Assembly (NCBI GenBank): GCA_027858295.1
Contig: JAQICZ010000055.1
Coordinates: 1 to 39,050, forward strand
Direction: 5' to 3'
Origin: Nanobdellota archaeon
GTDB taxonomy: Archaea > Nanobdellota > Nanobdellia > Pacearchaeales > GW2011-AR1
Length of the DNA stretch: 39,050 nt
Both the position numbers and the translations under genes were made by a program. Positions 14,866 to 22,591 of the stretch are shown here, in pieces. The notes below the pieces were generated by a model that was not told the DNA's origin, searched no databases, and saw only the letters and a program-made list of their open reading frames with translations. The first letter of the stretch is position 1; each line of letters opens with the position of its first letter.

Positions 14866-15288
14866 TTATCTTCTACCCTTCTGTATCTTACCAGTTACTA
14901 ATCTATGCAATGGTTGATCATTTACTTTTAAAATTTTATATCTTACACCAGGAATGTCTCCTTTAGAACGTCCTTGTTTTCCACCAATTCTTTCAATCAT
15001 AACTTCATCATGCTCATCTACAAACTTTTGAGCTAAATTCCCAGGAATAAAAGCTGATACTTGTTTCCCATTTTTAGTCAATTGAACTTTACAACATTTT
15101 CTCATTGCTGAGTTTGGTTGTTTTGCTTCTTTTTGAAATTTTGATAGAATAATTCCTTTCGCTTGATTAGCTCCTGCTAAAGGATCTGACTTTGCATAAA
15201 GATCTAAAATTTGGACCTTGAATTTTCTAGATTTCCATCTAAACTTCTTTCGGTCATTCATTTTTTTGATTGCGTTTTTTAATCCCAT
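14866..15288 (-). CDS. rps12: Small-subunit ribosomal protein uS12
   Basis: The 140-residue protein is archaeal S12, the decoding-centre protein. It has [15 protein letters not shown] (about 76-90), the [17 protein letters not shown] segment and [18 protein letters not shown] near the C-terminus, corresponding to the conserved accuracy loops. It heads the str cluster and is followed at one base by uS7. No Shine-Dalgarno sequence is seen; TTTTTAAACTAAAATT upstream (about 27-43 bases) shares TAAACTAAAATT with the EF-2 promoter. Neighbouring rpo and L30/nusA genes usual in archaea are absent. Confidence 0.97.
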   Translation of the reverse strand: MGLKNAIKKMNDRKKFRWKSRKFKVQILDLYAKSDPLAGANQAKGIILSKFQKEAKQPNSAMRKCCKVQLTKNGKQVSAFIPGNLAQKFVDEHDEVMIERIGGKQGRSKGDIPGVRYKILKVNDQPLHRLVTGKIQKGRR

Positions 15289-15440
15289 TTTCGTTGTTTA
15301 TTAATATTGTTAAGAATTTTAGTTTAAAAACGTTTGCATCTTTTTTACCTGAATTTACTGAGCTTGCGAGAGTTTATTCTCGAAAACGATTTTATTTTAC
15401 TACACAGCACGACATATTTACCTTCTATAAAAATATTATT

Positions 15441-15594
15441 GTCAAATTTTTGCTAAAAGTCTCGCTGACCACACCCTAGTGGAATTCCATTCGCTTTGGA
15501 ATATAGGAAAACGAAATTCTCAGGCAGATAAAATAATTGGAAAATATTTTATTGGAGAATTTGTTTAAAGGGATGTGGTTTCAATAAGAAGACA
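15441..15594 (+). mobile_element. Family B element, copy 3
   Basis: It has the same start (GTCAAATTTTTGCTAAAAGTC) as the copy at 8206, split here as GTCAAATTTTTGC plus TAAAAGTC, and the same end TTCAATAAGAAGACA. CCACACCC (15469-15476) pairs with GGGATGTGG (15570-15578). Unlike the 8.2-kb copy, the stem apex carries about 90 extra bases with sub-hairpins (ATTCCATTC...GAATATAGGAA; AAATAATT...AATATTTTATT). It lies upstream of uS12 and separates it from whatever gene came before. Confidence 0.7.
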
Positions 15595-15819
15595 AATCAG
15601 ATGTCCAGAGAGATAAACTTACAATTTCAAACCTAGAATTCTCTTTACTAACAATTTCAAATGACTTTAAACTTAAGGTATTCAATATCCATGAATTCAT
15701 AAGAGACCAAATTAGCCTTTATTTTTTATTGAAATTTTGATTATTATTGTCTTGTTAAAAATTGGAAGAAAATCTCGGTTACTAGTTATTAGTAAAGCTA
15801 TAAGAAAAATTAAAAAAAA
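15595..15819. other. Gap with a possible gene remnant ended by a B element
   Basis: A minus-strand frame starting at an ATG near 15700 (MNSWILNTLSLKSFEIVSKE...) runs about 39 codons and ends in the B element with SSY-stop, just as the OmpA-like gene does. It may be the start of a gene cut off by the insertion; it is too short to be sure. The rest is AT-rich with no other feature. Confidence 0.3.
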
Positions 15820-16167
15820 CTAGTAGCCTGCTCTTTGTTTTCTTTCTAAGACTTCGAGTCTTTGTTTCAAATTAGTTATATCTTTTTCTTGTTCTTCAAG
15901 CATGTCACTCATTTGCTTTATTCTTGTTCTTAGTTTTTCTCTTCTGTCTTCAACTGATGAGGTTGAGGAAGATTGGACTTCTGAAGCAGTAGCGGAACCT
16001 CCAAAAAAACCGCCCATAAATCCGGAAGATTGACTTTCAGGTGCTGAGACCCTAGATTCTGGCTCTGGTTGCATATTTGATCTAAAACTTTCTAATTTAG
16101 CTTCTTGGGTCTCTAATCTCTTTCCTAAATCTACATAACCTGGTGCCTTTTTTTTGAATAATGCCAT
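15820..16167 (-). CDS. Coiled-coil protein with Ser/Gly-rich linker
   Basis: The 115-residue protein has a basic start (MALFKKKAPGYVDLGKRLE), a helical segment, a low-complexity middle rich in S, G and F (about 40-70, with GFMGGFFGGSA), and a strong coiled coil at about 72-112 (REKLRTRIKQMSDMLEEQEK...). It could be a small structural or adaptor protein. No family is recognised. It is well formed, with U-rich sequence after the stop, and stands alone between repeats. Confidence 0.7.
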   Translation of the reverse strand: MALFKKKAPGYVDLGKRLETQEAKLESFRSNMQPEPESRVSAPESQSSGFMGGFFGGSATASEVQSSSTSSVEDRREKLRTRIKQMSDMLEEQEKDITNLKQRLEVLERKQRAGY

Positions 16168-16242
16168 AGAGAGAATAGGGGAGAGGAATTATTTAAGCTT
16201 TCGGGTGGGAATGAGAAGAATATCAGGATTTAATTAATATTA

Positions 16243-16556
16243 TTACACACCCGCGGCGTTTTGGACATAAAAAAAAGGAAGCCCCCACGGAGTTTCGCCC
16301 GCACACGGCAGGGCACGCTTCGCCAATTTTCTGCAATGAACAAGAACTCGTACCAATGGCATAAGAACCTGAGTTGACTAAGGCAAGTACCTATTCTAAT
16401 GTAAAGCGTTCCATCGCTTTATCTCCTGCAATCAATTGCAGAGACTAGGCAAACTTGCTCCGCTAAGGTACCAATGGCATGACCCGATATGGGAAGCCGG
16501 GCCTCAGTTGAATTAAATGCCCATCGCTTCGCGATTTGGGTTAAGGTGTCTAACAA
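16243..16556 (+). repeat. Composite K-A-D-E repeat block
   Basis: K hairpin GCCC (16297-16300)-GCACACGGCA-GGGC (16311-16314) leads into family A copy 3: P1 CCTATTCT (16390-16397)/AGACTAGG (16442-16449, one mismatch), P2 TAAAGCG (16402-16408)/CGCTTTA (16415-16421), P3 CTGCAAT (16426-16432)/ATTGCAG (16435-16441). Family D follows at 16467-16506, then CAGTTGAATTAAATG and hairpin CCCATCGC/GCGATTTGGG. The order shows how the modules join. Confidence 0.8.
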
Positions 16557-16611
16557 ATAGAACAAATTATAGAAAGAGAAGATAATAAGAAGCGGATTTC
16601 TTATTGCGAAT

Positions 16612-16620
16612 GTTTTTTAA
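16612..16620 (+). promoter_or_regulatory. TATA-like box fixing the start at 16643
   Basis: GTTTTTTAAG ends about 22 bases before the ATG at 16643, matching the leaderless spacing seen at 13584 and 14078. Confidence 0.5.
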
Positions 16621-16642
16621 GTTTAATTTGCTATATTTTATT

Positions 16643-18238
16643 ATGGTGATAACTATTCCTGAGATAATTGCAGCTGTATGCCCTGAAAGATATCTTGATA
16701 GCGGTGAAGATAATGACTTTGCTCATAAACAAAAGGTTAAGAGATTTAAAGCAATAATAGATAAACATCTAAAAGAAGCTGAAGGAAAAGCAAAAAAAGA
16801 AGACAAGAAAGAAGAAACTGAAAAAAGAAATGGTCTCGCCTTAGTTGCTGGAATCAAAGAAGCTCAAGGGGAAGGTCTTTCAAAAGGAAAAGCCGAAGCG
16901 ACCCATGTCTTAAAATATGATTCTCCTACTGAAACGCTTGAACCTATTTACTTTTTTATTCTGGATTTGATTAATGACTTTGGATTTAAAACTGAAAAAC
17001 TTGTTGATAATTTTGTTTCGTCGCCTGGGTCTGGACATTTTGGAGAGATGGGGCAAAGGTCTTCGATTATGCAACAGCAAGGTTCGAAATTACTTGCCGA
17101 TATTAATATGGTGATTAGAAGTATTCTCAATGTGGTTTATGATTTAAGAGATTTTGCCACTAGACTTGAGAGTTATAATGATTATAGAGGGAAGGATAAA
17201 GAAAAAGTAGAGAGTGCTTTACTTAGCCTGAAACAGGTTTGGATGGATAAGGTTGATATTAACAAAGGAAATTCTTCACTAAAAGCGATGGGGCTCGGAC
17301 AGGCTGGATTCACAACTCTTTTAGATGCATTTTTGGTTTGTGATAACGAAGCAGAAGTTGATAAACTTGATTTGAATGCTACGGTAAAGAGAATATTGAA
17401 GCCTAGAATTGCGGAGTTTAATCATTGGATTAAATATTCTGAATCGGAGCTTCGTAAAAGATATGAGATTGAGAAAACTTATTTGAAGAGTCAGGTTAAT
17501 AGTATGCATCTTTATATTGGATGGGCAAAGCCATATCTCCGAGCTGCACAACAACTTCAAATGTCTGAGAATGATAGGCACCCAGCGCTTGTAAAGATGT
17601 TTAATACTATGCTTCTTGAGTTAAGCTTAATTGCGAAGAGAGAATTTAAGGCTGGAGATTTTAAATATGCTGAAACTGGTGTTCAGGATATCCCTGCCTC
17701 TTGGGGATATAAGCCTAAGAAAAAATATTTTGAAGTTGTTTTTGTTGATTTTGATTTTAGGGGGATTCCTCAAAGAACACAGCAGGGATTTGTTGCTGGT
17801 GGAAAAACTGCGATTTCATTTAAAGCATATGCCTTAGATGAAAATCAATTGAAATTGTTTGACTTAGCATTTAAGAGCACAAACTTGACAGATGCTTTTG
17901 ATTTTGTTGAGGGAGCAACAACTGAGAGTATGGAGCAATTAACTAAAGATATTAATTTTTTCTTGTATGACGAAGAGACTGAAGAAGAAGTAAAGGCAAA
18001 AGAGACTAAGAAGAAGAGTACAGGTACTAATCCTTTTTTGGCTTTATTTGGTGCATATAATTCGGGAGCTGGAGAGAAGAAGCCTGCTAAGAAATCGGGT
18101 GGTTCGAATTGGACTAAAAGAGATAAGGAAGCTGAGAACAAATATATTATACCTGCACTTCAGTGGAATGTTAAGAATGATACATTTACTTTCTTTGAGA
18201 TCTATAAGAAAGTGCATGGAATGCCAGCCTTCCCTTGA
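16643..18238 (+). CDS. Large protein of unknown function
   Basis: I choose the ATG at 16643 (MVITIPEIIAAVCPERYLD, 531 residues) over an upstream TTG at 16604, because a TATA-like box lies at 16612-16620 inside the longer frame. The shorter start also removes a spurious hydrophobic leader. The protein is soluble. After a charged Lys/Glu-rich helix (about 35-65) comes a long helical body, then a beta segment KKYFEVVFVDFDFRGIPQRT (about 362-381), and a low-complexity GEKKPAKKSGG linker before an ending NVKNDTFTFFEIYKKVHG. I cannot assign a function. Its length and clean frame argue for a conserved gene. A family H hairpin follows its stop. Confidence 0.75.
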   Translation: MVITIPEIIAAVCPERYLDSGEDNDFAHKQKVKRFKAIIDKHLKEAEGKAKKEDKKEETEKRNGLALVAGIKEAQGEGLSKGKAEATHVLKYDSPTETLEPIYFFILDLINDFGFKTEKLVDNFVSSPGSGHFGEMGQRSSIMQQQGSKLLADINMVIRSILNVVYDLRDFATRLESYNDYRGKDKEKVESALLSLKQVWMDKVDINKGNSSLKAMGLGQAGFTTLLDAFLVCDNEAEVDKLDLNATVKRILKPRIAEFNHWIKYSESELRKRYEIEKTYLKSQVNSMHLYIGWAKPYLRAAQQLQMSENDRHPALVKMFNTMLLELSLIAKREFKAGDFKYAETGVQDIPASWGYKPKKKYFEVVFVDFDFRGIPQRTQQGFVAGGKTAISFKAYALDENQLKLFDLAFKSTNLTDAFDFVEGATTESMEQLTKDINFFLYDEETEEEVKAKETKKKSTGTNPFLALFGAYNSGAGEKKPAKKSGGSNWTKRDKEAENKYIIPALQWNVKNDTFTFFEIYKKVHGMPAFP

Positions 18239-18249
18239 TTTTAATTTCT

Positions 18250-18332
18250 TTTTCACCAATATACTGCAAAATAATTTCTCGCGTAAAGCACTACGCCACG
18301 AAATGATTTTACAGCATCTTGATAAAAAATAA
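18250..18332 (+). repeat. Family H 3' hairpin after the unknown gene
   Basis: TTTCTTTTTCACCAATATAC is followed by CTGCAAAAT (18264-18272), ATTTC (18274-18278), a variable tip CGCGTAAAGCACTACGCC, GAAAT (18300-18304), ATTTTACAG (18306-18314) and CATCTTGATAAAAAATAATC. Arms match those after uS7 and trxB; the tip differs but still pairs. It starts about 10 bases after the stop codon. Confidence 0.75.
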
Positions 18333-18370
18333 TCTCAAAATTGGAGACGAGGAACAAGACAGAAGTCAAA

Positions 18371-19282
18371 CTATTTGAAGAAGATTTCTTTTAGTTCTTC
18401 TATATCTTTTACTCTTATTAGTTTTTCTCTCTTTCTACGGCTTCCTCTATCTCCCTTCGTAAATTGCATTGCTTGAAACTTTATTATTCTCCATGGGACA
18501 TTGTATTTTTCTGCTAGAATGAGGTAATCTTTGAAACCAAGACCAACGGGGCGTTGACGATTGACGGTTGACGTTTGACTGTTAACAATATGATAGAATA
18601 TCTCTGGATGGCCTATTGCTTTTCTACCTATCATTACGTAGTCGAAGGTTTTTAGAAATTCTTTATAGTTTATTTCATCTACATTTCCTGAATAGATTAC
18701 GGGAATTTTTGTTTTTTTCTTGAAAGCTTTTGCCCATTTTATGTCTGGCTCGCCAGAGTAACCTTGTTCTCTTGTTCTTGGGTGAATTGATATTGCATCA
18801 CAATATTTTTCTGCTATTTTTAGGAAATCATCTGATAATGGGGATTTCCTAATTTTCATTGAGAGGTGCTTTTTTGTTTTGGAGCGCATGAATTTTATTA
18901 TTTCTTCTACTGCTTTTACATCTGTCAGGTATGCTCCGAAGCTTCTTTGTTTTGCGTTTGTTGCTGGGCAGCCTAGGTTGAAGTCCCAGCCGGAGACTTT
19001 AGAATCGTACCGATTCATAAAGTCAGCTAGAAGCTCTAGGCTAGAGGCCTGAAGCAATTCTTTTGGGCCAAAGATTTGTAGGATTGGTTTGTCTTCTAGA
19101 ATTATTGGGACCGGGGAAAGTGGGGAGTATAATGGAGTGCAGGTTAGAGCTGCTCCTGCTTTTTTGCAAATCATTCTGAAGGCTGGATCGTTTACTTCTT
19201 CCATGGGGGAGAGGAGGACTGTTGGCCGTTGACTGTTGGCCGTTGACGGAAGCAGGGGAATTAGTTTTCTTTTGGCTGTCAT
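18371..19282 (-). CDS. dus: tRNA-dihydrouridine synthase (Dus)
   Basis: The 303-residue FMN-dependent TIM-barrel enzyme reduces uridine in the tRNA D-loop. SPMEEVNDPAFR (25-36) is the conserved start, followed by FNLGCPATNA (101-110), SIHPRTREQGYSGEPD (165-180), PVIYSGNV (194-201) and VMIGRKAIGHPEIF (216-229). Two stretches are not family-like: PSTANSQRPTV (12-22) and VNSQTSTVNRQRPVG (233-247). Both are translated heptamer arrays in the DNA (19221-19248 and 18553-18587), so the gene tolerates simple-repeat insertions at a terminus and a loop. Function is confident. Confidence 0.93.
   Translation of the reverse strand: MTAKRKLIPLLPSTANSQRPTVLLSPMEEVNDPAFRMICKKAGAALTCTPLYSPLSPVPIILEDKPILQIFGPKELLQASSLELLADFMNRYDSKVSGWDFNLGCPATNAKQRSFGAYLTDVKAVEEIIKFMRSKTKKHLSMKIRKSPLSDDFLKIAEKYCDAISIHPRTREQGYSGEPDIKWAKAFKKKTKIPVIYSGNVDEINYKEFLKTFDYVMIGRKAIGHPEIFYHIVNSQTSTVNRQRPVGLGFKDYLILAEKYNVPWRIIKFQAMQFTKGDRGSRRKREKLIRVKDIEELKEIFFK
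18553..18587. repeat. Heptamer array inside dus
   Basis: Five 7-base units on the plus strand: GTTGACG, ATTGACG, GTTGACG, TTTGACT, GTTAACA. They encode an extra Ser/Thr/Asn/Gln-rich loop in Dus on the other strand. Confidence 0.85.
19221..19248. repeat. Heptamer array at the 5' end of dus
   Basis: Four units, GTTGGCC, GTTGACT, GTTGGCC, GTTGACG, form a 14-base direct repeat. They encode the PSTANSQRPTV stretch near the Dus N-terminus. Confidence 0.8.
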
Positions 19283-19603
19283 GGGAAGGGGAATAAATTA
19301 AGGGTTAAAAGTTTTGGGGAGGGGGCATTAGGATAGAGGGTACCAATGGCATGACCCAATAGAGGAAGCTGGGCCTCAGATTGATATATTTAGCTAGCTT
19401 CGGGCCAGTTGAGTTAGTCGTTCGCGCTGCGTGCATAAACTGAGATTAACAATATAATGTTTAAACTATGAAACTTAGTACTGTCCCATTATAATATGGA
19501 GGAGTTATCAATCTTAACACCTAATTATCTTACTAATTGTTGAGGATAGTGGTGGCTAGGAAATAAATTTACAGGACTAAATTAAGAGATTGTAAGAGAT
19601 CAA
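19283..19603. repeat. Gap with D and E modules
   Basis: A family D copy (19339-19378, GGTACCAATGGCATGACCC...GGGCCTCA) runs into CTCAGATTGATAT, a TAGCTAGCTTCGGG stretch, and an E core CAGTTGAGTTAGTCG then TTCGCGCTGCGTGCA and TGAGATTAAC (19405-19450). Bases 19451-19603 show nothing recognisable. Confidence 0.6.
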
Positions 19604-19819
19604 TTATTTTCTGAAGAAGCTTAGGACTATTGTAACAATTGTTGTTATGATTATTGCCCAGCCGATTATGTTTGAGAATAAGTGGTTTCCTAATATTTCT
19701 GGTAATTGAATTGGTCCGGCCAGAACTGCATAACCTACAACTAATGATACCAACATTCCTGAAAACCAGGCGAAGAAGGACAGGTAATTTTCTAGATGGT
19801 TTGATTTTTTAGTTTTCAT
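19604..19819 (-). CDS. Small two-helix membrane protein
   Basis: The 71-residue protein has a charged start (MKTKKSNHLEN) and two hydrophobic helices (about 12-35 and 47-68), ending RK. A TATA-like GATTTATAATTTAA lies about 25-35 bases upstream. The gene points away from a repeat-filled gap. No family is recognised; being short, it could be spurious, but promoter and topology favour a real gene. Confidence 0.6.
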   Translation of the reverse strand: MKTKKSNHLENYLSFFAWFSGMLVSLVVGYAVLAGPIQLPEILGNHLFSNIIGWAIIITTIVTIVLSFFRK

Positions 19820-19933
19820 AAAGATTAGATGATGTATTAAATTATAAATCTGCTGATTGCTTATTATCGTTCGATATTAATGTAACATTATCGCTCCGGC
19901 GGGGGCATGGGGTGATTGGGGTTGACAGAGAAG

Positions 19934-20638
19934 TTAGGATTTTATTTCCCAGAATGTATCAAAATATCTTTTATGGGTTTTTGTTATTTCTTTATTTTGT
20001 ATTTTTATTATTGTTATTGGATCTGTAAATACGAATTGAGCTGTTGTATCTCCATAAATTATTGTTGGGGTTGGTGGTATCAATGATTTATCTATTGATT
20101 TATATTGTCCGCCTTTAATTTTATTTATAGATTCTCCTTTTGGGTAAATAATTTTTTCTTTGACTCCTCTTCCTTCTAGATATTCTAGAAAAGTTTTTAC
20201 AACAGGGATGTATTTTTTATCTGATATAAATGGCGAGATATTTCCGAATGAATAATGCATTTGCTTTTGACTTATTATTTCTAAGAAGATTGTTTTTAGG
20301 CCATTTACACCCTTTAAGACCTCTACTTTTGCTTCATCCTTTTTTTTATCTAAAGAATTTAATTGTGGTATTATCTTTTCAAATTTAGATTTTCTTTCTT
20401 CGAATTCATTCAGAATTATCTCTGGGTTTGTTGGTAGATATATTTTCTTTTTGTTCTCTTCAAAATAGCTTACAAATCCTTTCTGCATTAGCCTTTCTAG
20501 GACATCATAGATTGTTCTTCTTTCTATTGATGTTCTTTTTGTTAAGTCTAGTATCGTTGCTTTTCCTGACTTCATTAATTCTAAATATATGTCGGCATCT
20601 TTATTTTGGAAACCTATTGCTAATAGTTCTTTTTTCAT
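19934..20638 (-). CDS. TrmB-family transcriptional regulator
   Basis: The 234-residue protein starts with a TrmB-type winged helix (about 1-68). Helices LLAIGFQNKDADIYLELMKSG, split as LLAIGF and ADIYLELM, are followed by ATILDLTKRTSIERRTIYDV and a wing GFVSYFEENKKKIYLPTNPE. A coiled-coil-like ERKSKFEKIIPQLNSL linker follows, then a C-terminal effector-like domain. TrmB proteins regulate sugar uptake and central metabolism in archaea. The C-terminal region is shorter than in sugar-binding TrmB, so the ligand is open. Its upstream region has TATATATAAATAAAC close to the start. No sugar genes lie nearby. Confidence 0.87.
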   Translation of the reverse strand: MKKELLAIGFQNKDADIYLELMKSGKATILDLTKRTSIERRTIYDVLERLMQKGFVSYFEENKKKIYLPTNPEIILNEFEERKSKFEKIIPQLNSLDKKKDEAKVEVLKGVNGLKTIFLEIISQKQMHYSFGNISPFISDKKYIPVVKTFLEYLEGRGVKEKIIYPKGESINKIKGGQYKSIDKSLIPPTPTIIYGDTTAQFVFTDPITIIKIQNKEITKTHKRYFDTFWEIKS

Positions 20639-20727
20639 ATTTATATTATGAGAAGTTTATTTATATATATTATGGGTGATAATCTCCCACATAGGATTAA
20701 GTAGTCGTTATTTGTTGTTATTTTACA

Positions 20728-21459
20728 ATGAAAAACAAAAGAACTAAACTAAACTTATTAGCCACTATGAGTAAAAGCTATGCAGAAGATTGCTATATAA
20801 TTTCTGATCTAAAAAAGGAAGACAGAAGAGACAATGGAGCATTTCCAAGTGATAGCATAAAAGAGGCAGAACCTGATTGGCCAATCGCCCACTATATTGG
20901 CGCAAACAGTTATAACTTTAATGGAAAGGAATCACAAATAGAAACAGCTATTGGTCTGGCTGGATATCTACCAGTTGCACATAAAAGTTTTAATGATTTT
21001 TATGGATCACTCAAAGGAGGAGAGGATAATTACCTTAAATTTAATAATTTAGAGAGAAGGTCGAAGATGACTAAGAGTTATTGCAGTTCAAAAGATATAA
21101 TTATTTGCCCATGGGACTCTCACTATAAGCCAGTCAGAGATTGGGAGTTATTTAAAAAAATAGAGTCTGAAGAAATAATGCTAGATTCAATAGAACTTGC
21201 AAAAAAGATAAATAAACGTGGATTGAAAAATAAAGTTGATTTAATAATCTATGATAAAAGCTTTTATATTAGCCCACTGAGAGAATTAGTTAATGATGAA
21301 ATGGGAGAATATGAAGAGGATCAGGAGGAGATTCAAAGAATGAAGAACATTAGTAAAAAATACGGAATTAATTTTGTTGAAAAAATAGAAGAATTGCCAT
21401 TCCCTTATTTGCTATATGAACATTTAAGAAATAATAATAAGGATCTTTTTTGGCATTAG
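20728..21459 (+). CDS. Hypothetical protein
   Basis: The 243-residue soluble protein is not recognised. It has mixed alpha/beta structure, with ATMSKSYAEDCYIISDL near the start, DIIICPWDSHYKPVRDWELF in the middle (about 123-142) and LPFPYLLYEHLR at the end. It is transcribed divergently from the TrmB-like regulator, with about 90 bases between the starts, so the regulator may control it. The IICPWD and VDLIIYDKS strands suggest an alpha/beta fold, but no motif decides a function. Confidence 0.65.
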   Translation: MKNKRTKLNLLATMSKSYAEDCYIISDLKKEDRRDNGAFPSDSIKEAEPDWPIAHYIGANSYNFNGKESQIETAIGLAGYLPVAHKSFNDFYGSLKGGEDNYLKFNNLERRSKMTKSYCSSKDIIICPWDSHYKPVRDWELFKKIESEEIMLDSIELAKKINKRGLKNKVDLIIYDKSFYISPLRELVNDEMGEYEEDQEEIQRMKNISKKYGINFVEKIEELPFPYLLYEHLRNNNKDLFWH

Positions 21460-21507
21460 GTATTTTTCATACAAAGATCCATTTAAACAATAAGTATAAT
21501 TGCATGT

Positions 21508-22557
21508 CTACTTCTTAACATGGACATCCATTTGAGGAAATGGAATTTCTATCTTTGCTTTATTTAGTGCGTTGTATATTTTTGTGTTTGCTTCATCAAT
21601 TGCACCGAATCTTTGCTCAAAAGATTCTACAAAAAAGAATGCTTTGAAGCTTAGAGAGGAATTCCCCATTTCTAGGAATTTTACTGTTGGTTCTGGATCA
21701 TTTGTAAAACCAGTAATTGTCGGTATTTCTTTCATTACTATTTTTTTTACTTTTTCTATATTTGACCCATAGGCAACTCCAAAGGGTATTACTACTCTTG
21801 ATTTTGGTTCTGGTTGAGCTATGTTTTGGATGTTTGAATCTGCTAATTTTGAATTTGGAACTATTATCATTTCATTATCGAATGTTTTTACTTTTGTGCT
21901 TCTTAATCCGATATTTAAAATTTTTCCTGTTACACCACCTTCGAGCTTAACTAAATCTCCAACCTGGACAGACTTATCTAAAATAATTGAAACTCCTCCA
22001 AAGATATTTGCAAGGGAAGACTGCATTGCAAAAGCAATTGCTAGCCCACCAATACCTATCCCTGTTAATAATGGACCAATCTCAATACCCCAAACTTTCA
22101 GAATATAAAGAATTCCGACTAGAACTAAAACAACTTGGAGTGTTGATTTTACTAATTGCAAAAGGGCTTCATTCTGTGAAGTTTTTGTTTTACGTGCAAC
22201 TTTCTTTATTATTCGTGTGGATGATATACTAAATATTCTATAAAACAGAACCAGTATGAATAGTCCGATTAATGTGTCCATTGATGTATTGAATATTTTA
22301 ACTAATTCTTCTTTCCAAGGTAATTGACCTAATGCAATCTTTATTCCAAACAACAATGCAATTACGGTTACTGGCTTTGCAGATTTTTCTATTATTAAAT
22401 CATCTAAATCTGTCTTTGATTTCATTGTTAATTTTAGAATTATTTTTTCAACAATAAAAACTCCTAATTTAATAATTATAAAGAATACCAATAAATAGAT
22501 TAAAGCTACCATATACTGATTTGTTGTTAAGTTTGTTGTGATGAATTCTTTTAACAT
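21508..22557 (-). CDS. mscS: MscS-family mechanosensitive channel
   Basis: The 349-residue protein has three to four N-terminal membrane helices (about 14-40, 62-80, 93-112, 137-157) and then the glycine/alanine-rich pore helix GIGIGGLAIAFAMQSSLANI (167-186). The cytoplasmic beta domain follows (VQVGDLVKLEGGVTGKILNI; DNEMIIVPNSKLADSNIQN), then the C-terminal vestibule. MscS channels open when membrane tension rises and release solutes. It follows argS on the same strand, 34 bases after its stop, so co-transcription is possible. Confidence 0.95.
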   Translation of the reverse strand: MLKEFITTNLTTNQYMVALIYLLVFFIIIKLGVFIVEKIILKLTMKSKTDLDDLIIEKSAKPVTVIALLFGIKIALGQLPWKEELVKIFNTSMDTLIGLFILVLFYRIFSISSTRIIKKVARKTKTSQNEALLQLVKSTLQVVLVLVGILYILKVWGIEIGPLLTGIGIGGLAIAFAMQSSLANIFGGVSIILDKSVQVGDLVKLEGGVTGKILNIGLRSTKVKTFDNEMIIVPNSKLADSNIQNIAQPEPKSRVVIPFGVAYGSNIEKVKKIVMKEIPTITGFTNDPEPTVKFLEMGNSSLSFKAFFFVESFEQRFGAIDEANTKIYNALNKAKIEIPFPQMDVHVKK

Positions 22558-22591
22558 TTTTTATTTTTTAACTACAGATTGTGAACCGCAA

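Noticed and set aside
18553-18587. Heptamer arrays considered as CRISPR or operator sites
   Set aside because: Units are contiguous without spacers and lie in coding frame; the 7-base step fits a simple tandem repeat.
21821-22232. Overlapping plus-strand frames opposite the MscS gene
   Set aside because: They are antisense to a well-supported gene and consist of mirrored hydrophobic codons.
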